NCBI GenBank assembly: GCA_024291935.2
Contig: CM044312.1
Coordinates: 1,904,501-1,968,500 of the forward strand
Direction of reading: 5' to 3'
Origin: Okapia johnstoni
Lineage: Eukaryota > Chordata > Mammalia > Artiodactyla > Giraffidae
DNA: 64,000 nucleotides
In this document: positions 21,446 through 33,166 of the stretch, piece by piece
Layout of the letters: each line of letters opens with the position of its first letter
Position numbering within the stretch: position 1 is the first letter of the stretch
Notes under the pieces: generated by a model
Database searches by the model: none
The model's input: only the letters and a program-made list of their open reading frames with translations
What the model was told of the DNA's origin: nothing
Program-made: the position numbers and the translations under genes

Positions 21446-21642
21446 GGCTTCCCAGGTGGTGCTAGTGGTAAAGAACCCACCCGCCAATGCAGGAGCCATA
21501 AGAGACATGGGTTCTATCCTTGGGACGATCCCCTGGAGGAGGGCATGGCAACCAGTATTCTTGCCTGGAGAATCCCATGGACAAAGAGCCTGGTAGGCTA
21601 CTGTGCATAGGGTCACAAAGAGTTGGATACGACTGAGCATAT
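21446..21642 (+). mobile_element. Bov-tA SINE, longer-headed subtype
   Basis: GCTTCCCAGGTGGTGCTAGT, AATGCAGGAGCCATAAGAGA and GGGTCACAAAGAGTTGGATA are diagnostic. The body lacks a few bases around ACCAGTATTC (ACTC of CCCACTCCAG missing). Confidence 0.92.
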
Positions 21643-21649
21643 ATACATT

Positions 21650-23135
21650 TTGAAAGTTGAGAAATCTTCAGATGAACCAGCGTGTGTCAGGGATGTCTGT
21701 ACAGATATCTCCTCCCTGCTGTGCTCTCCTGAGCACACTTCTCATCACGTGGCTCTCGGGGACCACGTGCCTGGGGCTCGAGGCTGAGCGCATCAGCAGG
21801 CAGGACTCGCACCCCCTTCCCCATCAGTCAGGTCCTGTAGGTGACAGGTGCTCATATTCTCACTGATTTTACTGGGAGAAGTTTCACACCAGCTTCAGAG
21901 GGAGGAAGCGTGAGAGGGAAGTGAGGGCGCTGGATGGGGAGGACGTGGACAGGTGGGGACGGCTGTGGGGCACGGAGAGGCTTTAGCCAAGATGTTTGGA
22001 GGCAGGATCTCTGTGAAGGTGAGCTCCGGCGAGGCCAGCCCTGACCATGGAAACTGCAGGACTGGGCAGAACAAGAGTGACTGTTTTGTCTGTGGTCACT
22101 GTGAAGGTTCTTGAAAGGCAAGAAAGAAACTGGGTCATCTTGTGTTAGAAAATGAAACCTAAAGAATTTTGAGTAGGGAGGGCTTTCTTTTTTAAAGTGG
22201 AGTCTGGCTTTGAGATCTGTAAGTGTGTCCTCAGAAGGCACTGCCGGGCTCCTGGTCGTCCAGCTCGGGGTCAGCTCACGGGGACTGGAGGGCTGATCTG
22301 CCCACGACACTTTGTAAACAGCTTGTCGCCATAGAAACGCAACAGTCACTGGAGGTTCACACAGCCAACTAGTTCAACCTGTGCAATGAATTTGCAGAAT
22401 CTAAATTCTTATTTCTCTTGGTATTGATATAAGATTAACTGAACGTTATCTCATGGAGAGCAAGTAGGCAAACAGTAAAATTTACTGTTGTTTTTTCTCT
22501 TTAAATTCCAGAGAACTTAGCTTTCTCATGTTTTTATGAGTGTTAGGATATAGGGAAAATGGCTTTGAACAGGTGATGGGAGCATTTGGGTTGGAGATCC
22601 TCGTGTCACCCTAAATGGCCACCCAGAACCCTGGATTTCTCGTCCTCAAATGGAAGGAAAAACATACCCATGCTACTGCTTCTCCCACTTGGCAGGGCAG
22701 TGATTCCTAATTTTTTTTTTTTTAGATTCTCACTTGAAAAAGTTGAAAGTTGCTGAAAAACTCTACCAAGAATCCCACAGTGGAGATGCCAGGTATGTCT
22801 TCTTGCAAATTCAAATGTGGCAAGGCTTCTAGGGCTCTTATGAGAGCCTAGTCATCCTCATGGCAAAGCTGTTGGTTTCACAGGAGATGCTTGGAGGTTG
22901 AAAGTCTCTGAAACATCTTAAGCCGCTGACTGAGGGCAGACATTTCCTTGAGCCGAGGATGAATCTATGACCCGGGACCACACTGGCTTCAGGGGCTGGT
23001 GGGTTCAGGGTGGAGAGCTGGTCGGTGGTTGGCAGGACTGTGCCATCTGTGATTTATCCCAGCCCCGGGAGGTCTGTGCCAGGGGCCAGGGGAGGGAAGC
23101 TGTAGTGAAGAAGGAACTATAGACCTGGGGATTGT
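21650..23135. other. No recognisable gene; T12 tract
   Basis: Apparently unique DNA. A T tract lies at 22710-22723. A 165-residue minus-strand ORF (21852-22349) shows no recognisable domain and has low-complexity Ser/Pro content. Confidence 0.4.
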
Positions 23136-23139
23136 CATA

Positions 23140-23303
23140 CAACATGGACAGACAGACAAAGACAGACACCACGTGGTGTCTCTTCTAGGCGAATCTGATA
23201 TACGACAGGAACTTATTTACGAAACGGAAACAGACTCACAGACATGGAAAACAGACTTGTTACCAAAGGGCCAGGGGGTGGGGATGAATTAGGGGTTTTG
23301 TGT
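23140..23303 (+). mobile_element. L1 3' UTR fragment
   Basis: ACAGGAACTTATTTACGAAA, CGGAAACAGACTCACAGACA and GTTACCAAAGGGCCAGGGGG match an L1 3' UTR in order. It stops where a BovB begins at 23306; I did not find the continuation on the far side. Confidence 0.8.
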
Positions 23304-23305
23304 TA

Positions 23306-23680
23306 ACATTTGCTGTTGCTAAGTGGCTAAGTCGTGTCCGACTCTTTGCGATCCCGTGGTTTATAGCCCACCAGGCTCCTCTGTCCTCTACTATCTCCTC
23401 GAGCTTGCTCAAACTCATGTTCATCGAGTCGGTGATGCCATCCAGCCATTTCATCCTCTGTCTTCCCCCTCTCCTCCTGCCTTCGATCTTTCCCAGCATC
23501 AGGGTCTCTTCCAAGGAGTCAGCTCTTTACATCAGGTGGCCAAAGTATTGGAGCTTCAGCATCAGTCCTCCCAATGAATATTCAGGACCAATTTTCTTTA
23601 GGATTGACTGGCTGGATCTCGTTGCTGTCCAAGGGACTCTCAAGAGTCTTCTCCAGCACCACAGTTCAAAAACATCAACA
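23306..23680 (-). mobile_element. BovB 3' fragment, antisense
   Basis: GCTAAGTCGTGTCCGACTCT, GAGTCGGTGATGCCATCCAG and GTCCAAGGGACTCTCAAGAG define it. The 5'-truncated end is at the right, followed by a short (AC)n at 23679-23690. Confidence 0.93.
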
Positions 23681-23691
23681 CACACACACGG

Positions 23692-25340
23692 AATTTTCTG
23701 GGCCAGGGCTGCAGACACACAGAAGGCATGAGGAGGGGGTCTGGGATTCAGAGAACCCAGAGGGAGCCCCGCAGGGAACCTTCCAACCAGAAGTCACGAG
23801 TTGGAGCGTTGAGTGTCCACAGCTTTCCTCGTGAGCGTGGCATGGGACAGCGGCTCCCACACTGCCATCACGTACTCTTGCCCAGTGGAGCCCCACCCCG
23901 CACTCGGGAGGTGCCCCATACCCGGTTGGATCAAAACACCTGTCTTATGGATGTTTTGGAGCCAGCATTCCAGGCAGCTCACCTCGACTCCCAAACCTGG
24001 AAGTGCGTCTCTGTGTTTAACGCAGAAACACATTTGTTTGGTTACTTCTGTTGCTATTGGGTTCATCTTAATATTTGCTATCCTCACAATTCTCCTTAGT
24101 TTAAGAGCATGAGAAATATAATAGGTGAGTTTTAGGGGAAAACAGCCATACTAAAACCCCAGTTTTACCAACAGTAGAATTATTTGTTCTTGGCTTCTTC
24201 CACCAAGAAGGAGCAAGGGACCATCCGTGCTCTTGCTGATTGTTGCCGACGTGTAATAATGGGCTGACTCAGCCACAGCACTTTCCCCGTAGGGTTTCAC
24301 TACCCCCGAACGGTGTGGCAACTGCAGCATTTGGTTTAGGGCAACCGCCCAAGTACAGAAGGCTCTTCTCAGGCATTGTTCTGCACCTGGACGGGCCCCA
24401 AGCAGCTCTGACACCCATCAAAGTATCTCCAACGATTTCTTCAGTTTGTTTTTTGCTTTCATGACATCATTTCCAGCCAGACTTGGAGCAAGAGCACGAG
24501 AAAAGGAGTCTCTCTGAAGTGGCCATTGTTGCTAAAAGCTGTGTGTTTTCTTTTTTGTGCGGAAGCAGTTGGCAGATCTGGCGGGGAGTGGCGTGGATCC
24601 TCCCCACCAGCTCGCCCTGCGCCCCTGCGCCCACCTGCTGAAGGTCTTCTCCAGCCATGGAGGCCTCGGGTATTTCTTCACTCCTCTTTGCTGACGGGAG
24701 CTTCAGGGGTGGTGTAGGAATCGGCCCCTAAGTCTAAACCTGCCAGAGCGAGGTCAGCCTCCTGGCTTTTTGTGGCGGCTGTCTGTGTCATCCCGAGATG
24801 TCGGACGCTTTCCCTAAGGCAGATGCAGGCTGGCAGCTGCAGACCAAGTGCCCTGCCAGCTGCCCAGTGTTTGCACCACAGTCCTCAGGGAACATGGAGC
24901 CGTGGCAGCCTGGGCCACTCCGGTTCTGCGGCCTTCGGTTCTGTCCAGCCTGCCCCTGGCCGAGGGAGCCCTTGGGTCCATGGCTGGGGGTTACCTCACA
25001 GTAGAGAAGGGCCAATGCCGGTGACCCCCAGAACCGTGTCCTTGCCGGAAACCATGACACAGCAGTTAGGAGGAGCGACCGGTTCTCTCAAGGACGTTCC
25101 AGTGGATGTGAATACCCTGTCCGGACTGGCTTTCTCCGGGGACAGAAGCCCTGCAGGACCGCTCTGCGGTGAAGGCCGGCGTGAGGTAGGCGGCGGCCTG
25201 ACCTGAGTGATGATGACATGCTGTAGGGGAGCCAGGAACCCGTCAAAGAATCGACTTGGGGCGCCAGCTTTTGGAGTAGATTTTTTGCTTGGGAAAGCAG
25301 CATGGCCTTGGATATAAATATGGCAGTAGTAGCCATCAGT
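23692..25340. other. No supported gene
   Basis: GC-moderate DNA with many overlapping short ORFs (up to 144 residues, 24772-25206). I recognise no family, exon pair or repeat. Confidence 0.4.
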
Positions 25341-25341
25341 G

Positions 25342-25656
25342 TGGGCTTCCCTGATAGATCAGTTGGTAAAGAATCTGCCTGCAATGCAGGAGACCCCAGT
25401 TCGATTCCTGGGTCGGGAAGATCTGCTGGAGAAGGGATAGGCTACCCACTCCAGTGTTCTCGGGCCCCCCTTGGGGCTCAGCTGGTTAGGAATCCACCTG
25501 CAATGCGGGAGACCTGGGTTTGATCCCTGGGTTGGGAAGATCCCCTGGAGAAGGGAACCCATTCCAGTATTCTGGCCTGGAGAATTCCATGGACTGGATA
25601 GTCCAGGGGGTCACAAAGTCGGACATGAGGGAGCGACGTTCACTTTGACTTTCACA
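25342..25656 (+). mobile_element. Bov-tA3 SINE (two tRNA-like heads)
   Basis: Two tRNA-derived heads occur in tandem, GGGCTTCCCTGATAGATCAG at 25342 and CTTGGGGCTCAGCTGGTTAG near 25470, each followed by the GGGAAGATC segment. A single body follows and ends GGAGCGACGTTCACTTTGAC. This two-headed structure defines Bov-tA3. Confidence 0.92.
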
Positions 25657-25667
25657 TCTGTCAGTAT

Positions 25668-25731
25668 CCACTGATGTCTGATGCTGGTGTCTGATCAAAC
25701 TGGTGTCTGATGCTGTCTGATAGTGTCTCTT
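25668..25731. repeat. Degenerate short tandem array (GTGTCTGAT)
   Basis: The core (G)TGTCTGAT(GCTG) recurs about five times, as in GATGTCTGATGCTGGTGTCT and the sequence after it, with irregular spacing. It directly follows the Bov-tA3. Confidence 0.65.
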
Positions 25732-25734
25732 GGT

Positions 25735-26175
25735 AAGGAGCCCATGGGGCCAGCTGGGAGTGTGCGTGCAGTGTTGTGTTTCTGGGGGGTGCTGTGATCT
25801 TGCACTCCTCCGTGGGAGGTGTGTGTGGGCCCCCCTTTTTCTGGACTTCGCTGCTGCACGCTCCGTGTGAACAGAGCAGAGAGACCTGGTTTCAAGGACA
25901 GTTGCACATGAGAGAGTTCACGGCTGCTGAACAGGAGCCGTAAGAGCGGAGGGGCGTCTGCACGGGAGGTGCTGGTGAGCTGCCGGCAGAACCGCAGATC
26001 TGGGCTCCAGTGCCGCTGTGCTACGTTCCGGTACTGGAACTTCAAACCGTCTGGGCTGGGAAGTGTCTGGAGAGCACAGAAAGGCCGTGATTGATGCTGA
26101 TGACGGGGGTTGTGGGCGGCTTCATGGGGAGACTCTGTCTGACCTGGGCCTTCGGAAGAGAATGGTGGACACTTA
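25735..26175. other. Unassigned interval
   Basis: No repeat or gene recognised between the Bov-tA3 and the next BovB. Confidence 0.4.
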
Positions 26176-26177
26176 CA

Positions 26178-26783
26178 ATAGACTTTATTTTGGGGGGGGC
26201 TCCAAAATCACTGCAGATGGTGACTGCAGCCACGAAATTAAAAGATGCTTGCTCCTTGGAAGAAAAGTTATGACCAATCTAGACAGCATATTAAAAAGCA
26301 GAGACATTACTTTGCTGACAAAGGTCCATCTAGTCAAGGCTATGGTTTTTCCAGTGGTCATGTATGGATGTGAGAGTTGGACTATAAAGAAAGCTGAGCG
26401 CCGAAGAATTGATGCTTTTGAACTGTGGTGTTGGAGAAGACTCTTGAGAGTCCCTTGGACAACAAGGAGATCCAACCAGTCCATCCTAAAGGAAATCAGT
26501 CCTGAGTATTCACTGGAAGGACTGATGCTAAAGCTAAAACTCCAATACTTTGGCCACCTGATGTGAAGAACTGACTCATTTGAAAAGACCCTGATGCTGG
26601 GAAAAATTGAAGGCGGGAGGAACAGGGGATGACAGAGGGTGAGATGGTTGGATGGCATCACCGACTCAATGGACACGAATCTGAGTAAGCTCCGGGTGTT
26701 GGTGATGGACAGGTAGGCCTGGCGTGCTGCAGTCCATGGGGTCGCAGAGTCGGACATGACTGAGCGACTGAACTGAACTGAAT
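26178..26783 (+). mobile_element. BovB 3' fragment, well preserved
   Basis: It begins at GACTTTATTTTGGGGGGGGC and ends with TGAACTGAACTGAA. The coding part is open from the left border to 26566 (SKITADGDCSHEIKRCLLLG onward, about 125 residues). A stop then replaces an Arg codon after FGHLM, and another lies near 26630. The G8 run at 26192-26199 replaces the usual TTCTTGGG and shifts the frame. This is one of the least diverged BovB copies here. Confidence 0.94.
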
Positions 26784-26789
26784 GATAGT

Positions 26790-27640
26790 GGTCCTGCATG
26801 GGGGGGTGGGGGTGTCATTTCAGTTTCTGTAGATGGAGGTGCCTGTCCTGCAGGTCCTGGATGTTTTTTTCAACTTGTATTTCCACCTAGAAAGGAGCAG
26901 ATAAGCATCTTCTGATTAGAAGGGCATCCAGAGAGTTCTGCTTCCGGCAAGGCTTCAGAAAACTCTGTGACTAAAGTAGATACTACTTTGTATTAGAAAG
27001 TCTCAGGTTGGGAAGACTTTGTTTCTGAAGACAAATACTGCCTTTGGTTTTAGGAGGTACACGCTGGCCAGCTTGCCAAACCTGAATTTCCAAAGTGCCT
27101 TTGAAGTATGCCCATTTCAGATGTGGGTTCATTTTTTGACTGATCTGTTGGGAACATGTGCTGTAGAGAATCTATTTCACAATGAAAAATAATACACATT
27201 CAACACACTTGCCATTGAACTTGAAGATACAGTGACTTGCTTTATGCTGCTGGCCATTTAGACCCTAATATTTGAGAGCTTGTGCAGCGAAAATCTATAG
27301 ACAGAGAAAGACCCTCCCAAGTTCTCCAAGTGTCCTGGTGTGTCCACACAGAGGTCTCTGGATCTGATATTCTGGGATCCACCTCCCAAATTGCATCAGC
27401 AGATTGAGAGCATAGGAACTTTCCATTTTTGGTTTAATGCTGGGGAGCCATTTCTCTTGGACACAAAACCTTTCAGAGTTTTTGTCACTCAAGGCCCCGA
27501 CCTTTGTACTCAAGTCAAAGGAGTTCACAGACACTTAAATTCAAGGGCTTCATACAGTAGAACCTTATGAACACCTTACTTATTATTACTTGCATTCAAA
27601 TATGTAATACATAGGATCAAGTCTCCAAATATATTAATAG
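26790..27640. other. No recognisable gene or repeat
   Basis: Apparently single-copy DNA with ordinary composition and only short ORFs. Nothing assignable. Confidence 0.4.
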
Positions 27641-27656
27641 TTTTACATCATCAAAG

Positions 27657-27873
27657 GAAGCGAAAGCAAGTGAAATTGCTCAGTTGTATCCAACTCTTTG
27701 CGACCCCATGGACTGTAGCCTACCCGGTTCCTCCATCCCTGGGATTTTCCAGGCAAGAATACTGGAGTGGATTGCTATTTCCTTCTGCAGGAGATCTTCC
27801 CGACCCAGGGACTGAACCCGGGTCTCCCGTATTATAGGCAGATGCTTTACCGTCTCAGTCACCAGGGAAGTCC
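27657..27873 (-). mobile_element. Bov-tA SINE with 14-bp target-site duplication
   Basis: The antisense body starts GAAAGCAAGTGAAATTGCTC and the head ends AGTCACCAGGGAAGTCC. The duplication TTACATCATCAAAG is perfect at 27643-27656 and 27874-27887, giving exact ends. Confidence 0.96.
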
Positions 27874-27929
27874 TTACATCATCAAAGAGAAAATTAATAA
27901 GTTACTTAGGGGTGGGGGGAGTCTATCAA

Positions 27930-28016
27930 AAGCCTGGAGAATCCCCTGGACAGAGGAGCCTGGTAGGCTACAGTGCATGGGGTCGCAAAAAGTCGGGCAT
28001 GACTGAGCGACTTCAC
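27930..28016 (+). mobile_element. Bov-A SINE body fragment
   Basis: Only the last part of the body is present: GCCTGGAGAATCCCCTGGAC, AGTGCATGGGGTCGCAAAAA and CATGACTGAGCGACTTCACT. The head and first half are missing. Confidence 0.85.
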
Positions 28017-28017
28017 T

Positions 28018-28570
28018 GATGGAAAAAGCCACCTCTCCTGACTCTCAGGGTGGGTCAGGGGCCCTGGTAAGCAGTGATCTGGCTGCATGCTGGTGCTTGG
28101 TTCCGCTGCTCCATGCACACTGGGAAGTTCAGCACTCAGACAACCGACGAGGTAGTTGTTGGCATCCTGTTTTACAGATGGGCAGACTGAGGCTAGGGCA
28201 GACAGGCCATGTGCTTGGAGGAGCCCAGGGAGGGCGATGGGATAAGACAGAGGACCTGCCCTCCCCTCCTGAAACCTGCTTCCCTCCCGCCGGCCTGTCC
28301 TCGCTGCCGTCCACCCCGGGGCACTCCAGCTCATTTCCCGTACTCCTGTTAGGGCACGTCCTCTTCCGGAAGCTCTCCCCAGCCCTCCGGGTCCTTTTCC
28401 TCTTGTATCCGATTCAGCCTTGATGTTGGCAGTCCTCAGAGTACTGTCTGAACTGAGCCCTTTAAGACCTGCGCTCTCAACAACTCGCCAACACGCGATG
28501 CAGTGTCACCAGGCGCGCGTTCCAGCCCAGCACTCTGACTTGATCCCTGCAGGTCTGTACCTTTTGACTC
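28018..28570. other. Unassigned interval
   Basis: C-rich DNA with overlapping ORFs on both strands and no recognisable gene or repeat. Confidence 0.4.
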
Positions 28571-28574
28571 CCTT

Positions 28575-28760
28575 CACCCACTCTCCACCCGCCCCCACCT
28601 CTGGCAACCCCAGTTCTCTGTGTGGCTTCTTCTGTTTGTTAGGTTTGGTTCTACATGTAGTGAGGTTGTACGGTGTTTGTCTTTCTCTGACTTCGTTCAC
28701 TCAGCATGATGCCCTCAAGGTCCATCCATGTTTTGCTGACGGCAGGGCATGACGGTAGAG
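28575..28760 (-). mobile_element. Old L1 3' region, antisense
   Basis: CCCCACCTCTGGCAACCCCA, TTCGTTCACTCAGCATGATG and CCCTCAAGGTCCATCCATGT are well-known reverse-complement landmarks of old mammalian L1 3' regions. Confidence 0.75.
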
Positions 28761-28764
28761 ATCT

Positions 28765-30000
28765 GCATAGCCCCGTGAACACAGGCTCTTTGGGGTCCTG
28801 CGTAACTTGTAGGGATGTGAAGGGGTGCAGCGACCACAGTGCTGGAGAACCGATGCTTCAGAGCCCTGCCCATGTGGACGCCGCACCCGCGTGGGTGTGG
28901 ATGGACCAGTCCTGCCCAGGGTCGAACCCACCGCCGAGTGCTGGCCTCAGCCCTGCGCTTAACTAGGAGGAAGAGCATCTTCTGGATAAGCAAGGGTGCT
29001 GGCTGCAAACCCACATTCATGTCCCCCCATCTCCCATCACCATCCCAGTCACTGTCAGAGGTGCTGGGGCCACAAGTGCTGGTCCCGACCACCAGCCTGA
29101 ACCCTGCCCTCCGACCCCTGGCCCTCAGCCGACCTGCTGTTGGCTCTCAAAATCCCGTGGGAGAATCCAAGCCCGTGCAGTGGTCAGGACGGGACCACGT
29201 CTGTGTTCCCGCTGGGTTCCCAGAGCATGCCGCGGGCTCCCCTGTGGGTCTGCTGAGAATGCAGCGCCCCTGGGCACCACCCAGATAATTCCCTCAGATT
29301 TTGTCTTTTCAGCTGGATCCTATGAACATCAGGCAACAGAGCCACGTTTGCATTAAACCGAAAACCTCCCTTACTTTCCAAAACAATGCTTCTGGGGTTT
29401 TCTCTTTGACTTAAGCATGTACTTTGTTTCTGACACTTTTAAAAGGGTCTTCGAGATCAAAGATATCCTTCCACACCTGTTCCAACATTATTTTCAACGG
29501 CTATTGACCCATTCTTTGAGATTTTATTTTGTGCAGGTGCTTTTTCTTTTGCCTTAGATTATAGCATTAGCTTGAACAAAACCAGAGTATATGCATTCAT
29601 GTGGGTGTGTACACGCGCGGACGCACGCCGCATAGGGCTGCAGACCACATCTCCAGAGACCTGAGCAGTAAATCCCCGCTGCCTCTGTGCTGGGCTCTCA
29701 GCACTCCTTTGATGATCTGTTACTAACAGTCAAATGAATAACTCTGAGGGATTAACGCCCAAAAGAAGGAAACAAATATATTAAGAAATGTCTGTTTCAC
29801 GTGAAAAATGCATCTGGACATTGGTCACTGTCCCTGTCTGAGCTTTCATTACAGTCAAAAGCCAACTTTTAGAACCTTAATGCCCTTCAGAAGCTGTGAT
29901 CAAAAAAAATCAAATAGGTTAGTCACCACGGAGCCTGAAACACACCCAGACAAGGGTGCAAACGCAGACATGGAATTACTGTGAATTACAGCAGAAAACG
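28765..30000. other. No recognisable gene
   Basis: The first half is GC-rich with competing ORFs, the second AT-richer. A short GTGTACACGCGCGGACGCAC tract occurs near 29617. No repeat family recognised. Confidence 0.4.
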
Positions 30001-30001
30001 G

Positions 30002-30212
30002 GCCCCGCCGGGGGCTCAGCGGTAAAGAATCCACCTGCAATGCAGGAAACGCAGGAGACACGGGTATGATCCCTGGGTCGGGAAAAATCCCCTGGAGAAG
30101 GAAATGGCAGCCCACTCCAGTATTCTTGCCTGGAGAATCCTGTGGACAGAGGAGCCTGGTGGGCTACAGTCCACGGGGTCAAAGAGTTGAACACGACTGA
30201 GCGACTAACACT
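30002..30212 (+). mobile_element. Bov-tA SINE
   Basis: GGCTCAGCGGTAAAGAATCC, an extra AAACGCAGGAGACACGGG block and the body to GAACACGACTGAGCGACTAA. The first of two SINEs in direct tandem orientation only about 10 bases apart. Confidence 0.92.
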
Positions 30213-30221
30213 TAGGCACCT

Positions 30222-30418
30222 TGAGTTCCCAGAGTGGCTCAGTTGGTAAAGAATCTGCCTGCAATGCAGGACACAAGGGTTCATCTCTTGGGAAAATCCT
30301 CTGGAGAAGGGAAAGGCTACCCGCTCCAGTATTCTTGTCTGGAGAATCCCATGGACAGAGGAGCCTGGCGGGCGACAGCCCATGGGGTCACAGAGTCGAA
30401 CAGGACTTAATGACTAAC
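30222..30418 (+). mobile_element. Bov-tA SINE, second of a tandem pair
   Basis: GTGGCTCAGTTGGTAAAGAA through GGGTCACAGAGTCGAACAGG. It lacks the extra head block of its neighbour, so the pair is two separate insertions rather than a duplication. Confidence 0.9.
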
Positions 30419-30499
30419 CACCACCACATACACCTTGGCTCTGTCACCAGAGTCCATGCTGAAGCCTGTCCATCACCTCCAGAGTCCCCTCCAGCCCTG

Positions 30500-30625
30500 G
30501 TGCTCACTACTGTTGTGAGCGGTGCTGCAGTGCTGTCTCTTTAGACTGGTCTCCACTCCTTTGGAGAGATGCCCAGGAGGAGCACTGAGGATCAGTTGCG
30601 TTTCTCCATCTCAGGATAGGTATGA
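30500..30625 (-). mobile_element. Possible old L1 fragment, antisense
   Basis: TGTTGTGAGCGGTGCTGCAG, CTCCACTCCTTTGGAGAGAT and GCCCAGGAGG loosely match the reverse complement of the L1 3' region. Weak similarity only. Confidence 0.4.
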
Positions 30626-30990
30626 AAGGCCACGGGTCACGTCTGTCTGAATGAGCTGGACCGAGTTCTCCAGGAGGCCCTTCCCTGCATGCTTCTGGCT
30701 TCGGGGCCCATTGAGGCACCCTGTGATATTTGGAGGTAGAGGCTGGCGGGGGCTTCTGTGACTCAGGTGGGCAGAGCAGGGGGGAAGCCATGAGGTGACC
30801 CCACTCCAGTGCTCACGGCTGGTTGCCTGGCTCCAGGAAACCCCCCGTCATGCTCTGCCCTGTACCTCAAGGGTGGACGGCACCCACTTCTCCTGCGGGC
30901 ACCCCATTATGAACATGGAGGTGTTCATCTTTCCATTGGTTCGTTTGAAGTTCCCTCCCTCCTGTGCTCTGGCATTTCTTGGTTGAAGCG

Positions 30991-31124
30991 CTCTCCTCTC
31001 TCCCTCCCTTCTTCCCACCCTCCCTCTCTCTCCCCTTCTCCTCCTCTCTCTCCCTCTCTCTCCCTCTGTCTCCCTCTCTCACCGTCTCTCTCCATGTCTC
31101 TCTCCCCTTCTCCTCCTCTCTCTC
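30991..31124. repeat. Polypyrimidine (CTCC/CT)n tract
   Basis: About 134 bases are almost pure C and T, with repeated CTCTCTCCCTC and CCCCTTCTCCTCCTC segments; only a few purines interrupt it. Tracts like this can form triplex (H-DNA) structure. Confidence 0.93.
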
Positions 31125-31142
31125 ATGTCCTTCCAGTCCCCC

Positions 31143-31607
31143 TGCTGTTGTTCAGTCGCTCAGTTGTGTCTGACTCTCTGCGACCCCGTGGACTGCAGCA
31201 CGCCAGGGTTCCCTGTCCATCACTACCTCCCGGAGCTTGCTCAAACTCATACCCATTGACTTGGTGATGCCATCCAAGCATCTCATCCTCTGTCGTCCCC
31301 TTCTCCTCCTGCCTTCAGTCTTTCCCAGCATCAGGGTCTTTCCCGGTGAGTCAGCTTTCACATCAGGTGGCCAAAGTATTGAAACTCCAGCTTTAGCATC
31401 AGTCCTTCAAATGAATATTCATGGTTGATTTCCTTTAGGATGGACTGGTTGGATCTCCTTGCAGTCCAAGGGATTCTCAAGAGTCTTCTCCAACACCACA
31501 GTTTGAAAGCATCAATTCTTCAGTGCTCAGCCTTTTTTATGGTCCAACTCTCACATCCATACATGACTACTGGAAAAACCATAGCTTTGAGTGTATGAAC
31601 CTTTGTC
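31143..31607 (-). mobile_element. BovB 3' fragment, antisense
   Basis: From GCTGTTGTTCAGTCGCTCAG to CATACATGACTACTGGAAAA and the AAGCTATGG complement. It has the AACAAC-type 3' tail and directly follows the polypyrimidine tract. Confidence 0.94.
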
Positions 31608-31659
31608 TAATCCTCTACTACCTCTTAATAGTTCCATTATATTTTTTTTACTGAATATT

Positions 31660-31906
31660 TGCTGCTGCTGCTACTGCTAAGTCGCTTCAGTCAGGTCCGA
31701 CTCTGTGCGACCCCATAGACAGCAGCCCACCAGGCTCCCCCGTCCCTGGGATTCTCCAGGCAAGAGTACTGGAGCGGGTTGCCATGCCCTCCTCCAGGGG
31801 CCCTTCCCGACCCAGGGATTGAATCCACAACTCATGTATCTCTTGCATTGCAGGCAGTGTCTTCACTACTGTCTTTACTACAGTGTCTACTCACCTGGGA
31901 AGCCCA
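31660..31906 (-). mobile_element. Bov-tA SINE, antisense
   Basis: It opens with GCTGCTGCTACTGCTAAGTC and CGACCCCATAGACAGCAGCC, the Bov-A2-like body end, and finishes at the head complement CTCACCTGGGAAGCCC. A duplicated CACTACTGTCTTTACTACAG segment lies in the head. Confidence 0.88.
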
Positions 31907-31909
31907 GTG

Positions 31910-33165
31910 AGTGGGGAGCTGTGTTTCAATATGGAGACAGAGGATTGAGTCAGGTCTTAGAATCCAGCCTCACTGGACAGTGGGTAGCAGCGTGCGGTAA
32001 GGGGTTTGGGTTTTTCCAGGCAGTGCTGATGGCTGAGCATGGCTGGACAAACTTTCTGTCTGTCACCAAACACACACACACACCCCGCGGTGGTTCTCTC
32101 CTGGAACGAAGCCCTAGGTGGGGGGATTCTCCCATGGCTGGGCAGGACTGCAAGGTTCAGCCTGCATCCTGGTCCTGCTGTTGAGCTTGCTCTTTCACTC
32201 AGCTGATGGGAGGAGGGACGTCCCAGTTTCTTGGAACAGGCCAAGAGGCTGATCAGCTTGTTCTGGCCCATTCCACCCATAGCGTGCTTCCGAGGGGAAT
32301 GGCACTTTTTGTTTGTGAACTTTTGAGCAAGTGAGTTCATCGCTTCTTCCTTCGAAGCCAAGATCTTGGCTGCCGAGGGCCGCCTCTGCCAGCTGGAGCT
32401 GGTCCTTCACCAGGGAATTATCTGGGGGAAAGGAAACGTGAGTTGTCTGCCTTGTCATTGGTTTTGCTACTGTGGGATTTCAAACGCATACCCTTTAGAT
32501 AAATATATTTTCTGCTTTTGCTGCCAGGAAGCATTTACGTTTTTCTGCCAAAGTGAGTACAGCTTCATCGATCAGCAAACACCGAGCTCCGTCTGGATGC
32601 AGAATGTGGGGCTGGCGTTCGGGGGTTGACGTGCGAAGTGTAACAGCAACCGCGAATGCGGCTGACACTCGTCTCCGCAGAGCTCCGTCCCCGTTTTAGT
32701 CTGTCTTCCCGTCAGCTATTCGCTGAGGTTTCTTGACGGCAGAGTCTCAGATTCAGTCTATCTTTTTGTCCCTCCGACTGTGCGTGCCATGTGGGCAATG
32801 GATGTGTGCAGGAGAGGCGGGGGCACCTCGTCTCCCGGGCCAGACTGACCGTGTCTGGGAACTGGGGCTCAGTCCCATTCCTGCTGCCACAGCACTTGGT
32901 CTCTGGACTGGGCAGCAGACGGTGACCCTGAGAGGGCGCCTGGACCAGGTGACAGGGAGCTCAGAGCCTGGGCCACTCCGCCCGTCTGGGCTCACCATCT
33001 CCCCTCCGTCCATCGTCTCCTGTTCCACGGGTGTGCTGCATCAGGGACATTCAGAGCAGGAAGACATGTCCCCAGAGAAGGGAGGACATCCTTCACTCTG
33101 TCCCTGTCACCTCCCATCGGTCAGGGGAGGAGGGAGCCCCACCTCCACCTCCCAGGGTCAGCCTG
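31910..33165. other. Unassigned, GC-moderate
   Basis: No repeat or host gene recognised. Short (AC)n at 32072-32083. ORFs of 134-159 residues overlap one another on both strands and have no recognised domain. Confidence 0.4.
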
Positions 33166-33166
33166 C

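Noticed and set aside
30002..30418. Tandem Bov-tA pair as a segmental duplication
   Set aside because: The two heads differ in subtype, one having an extra block, so they are independent insertions.
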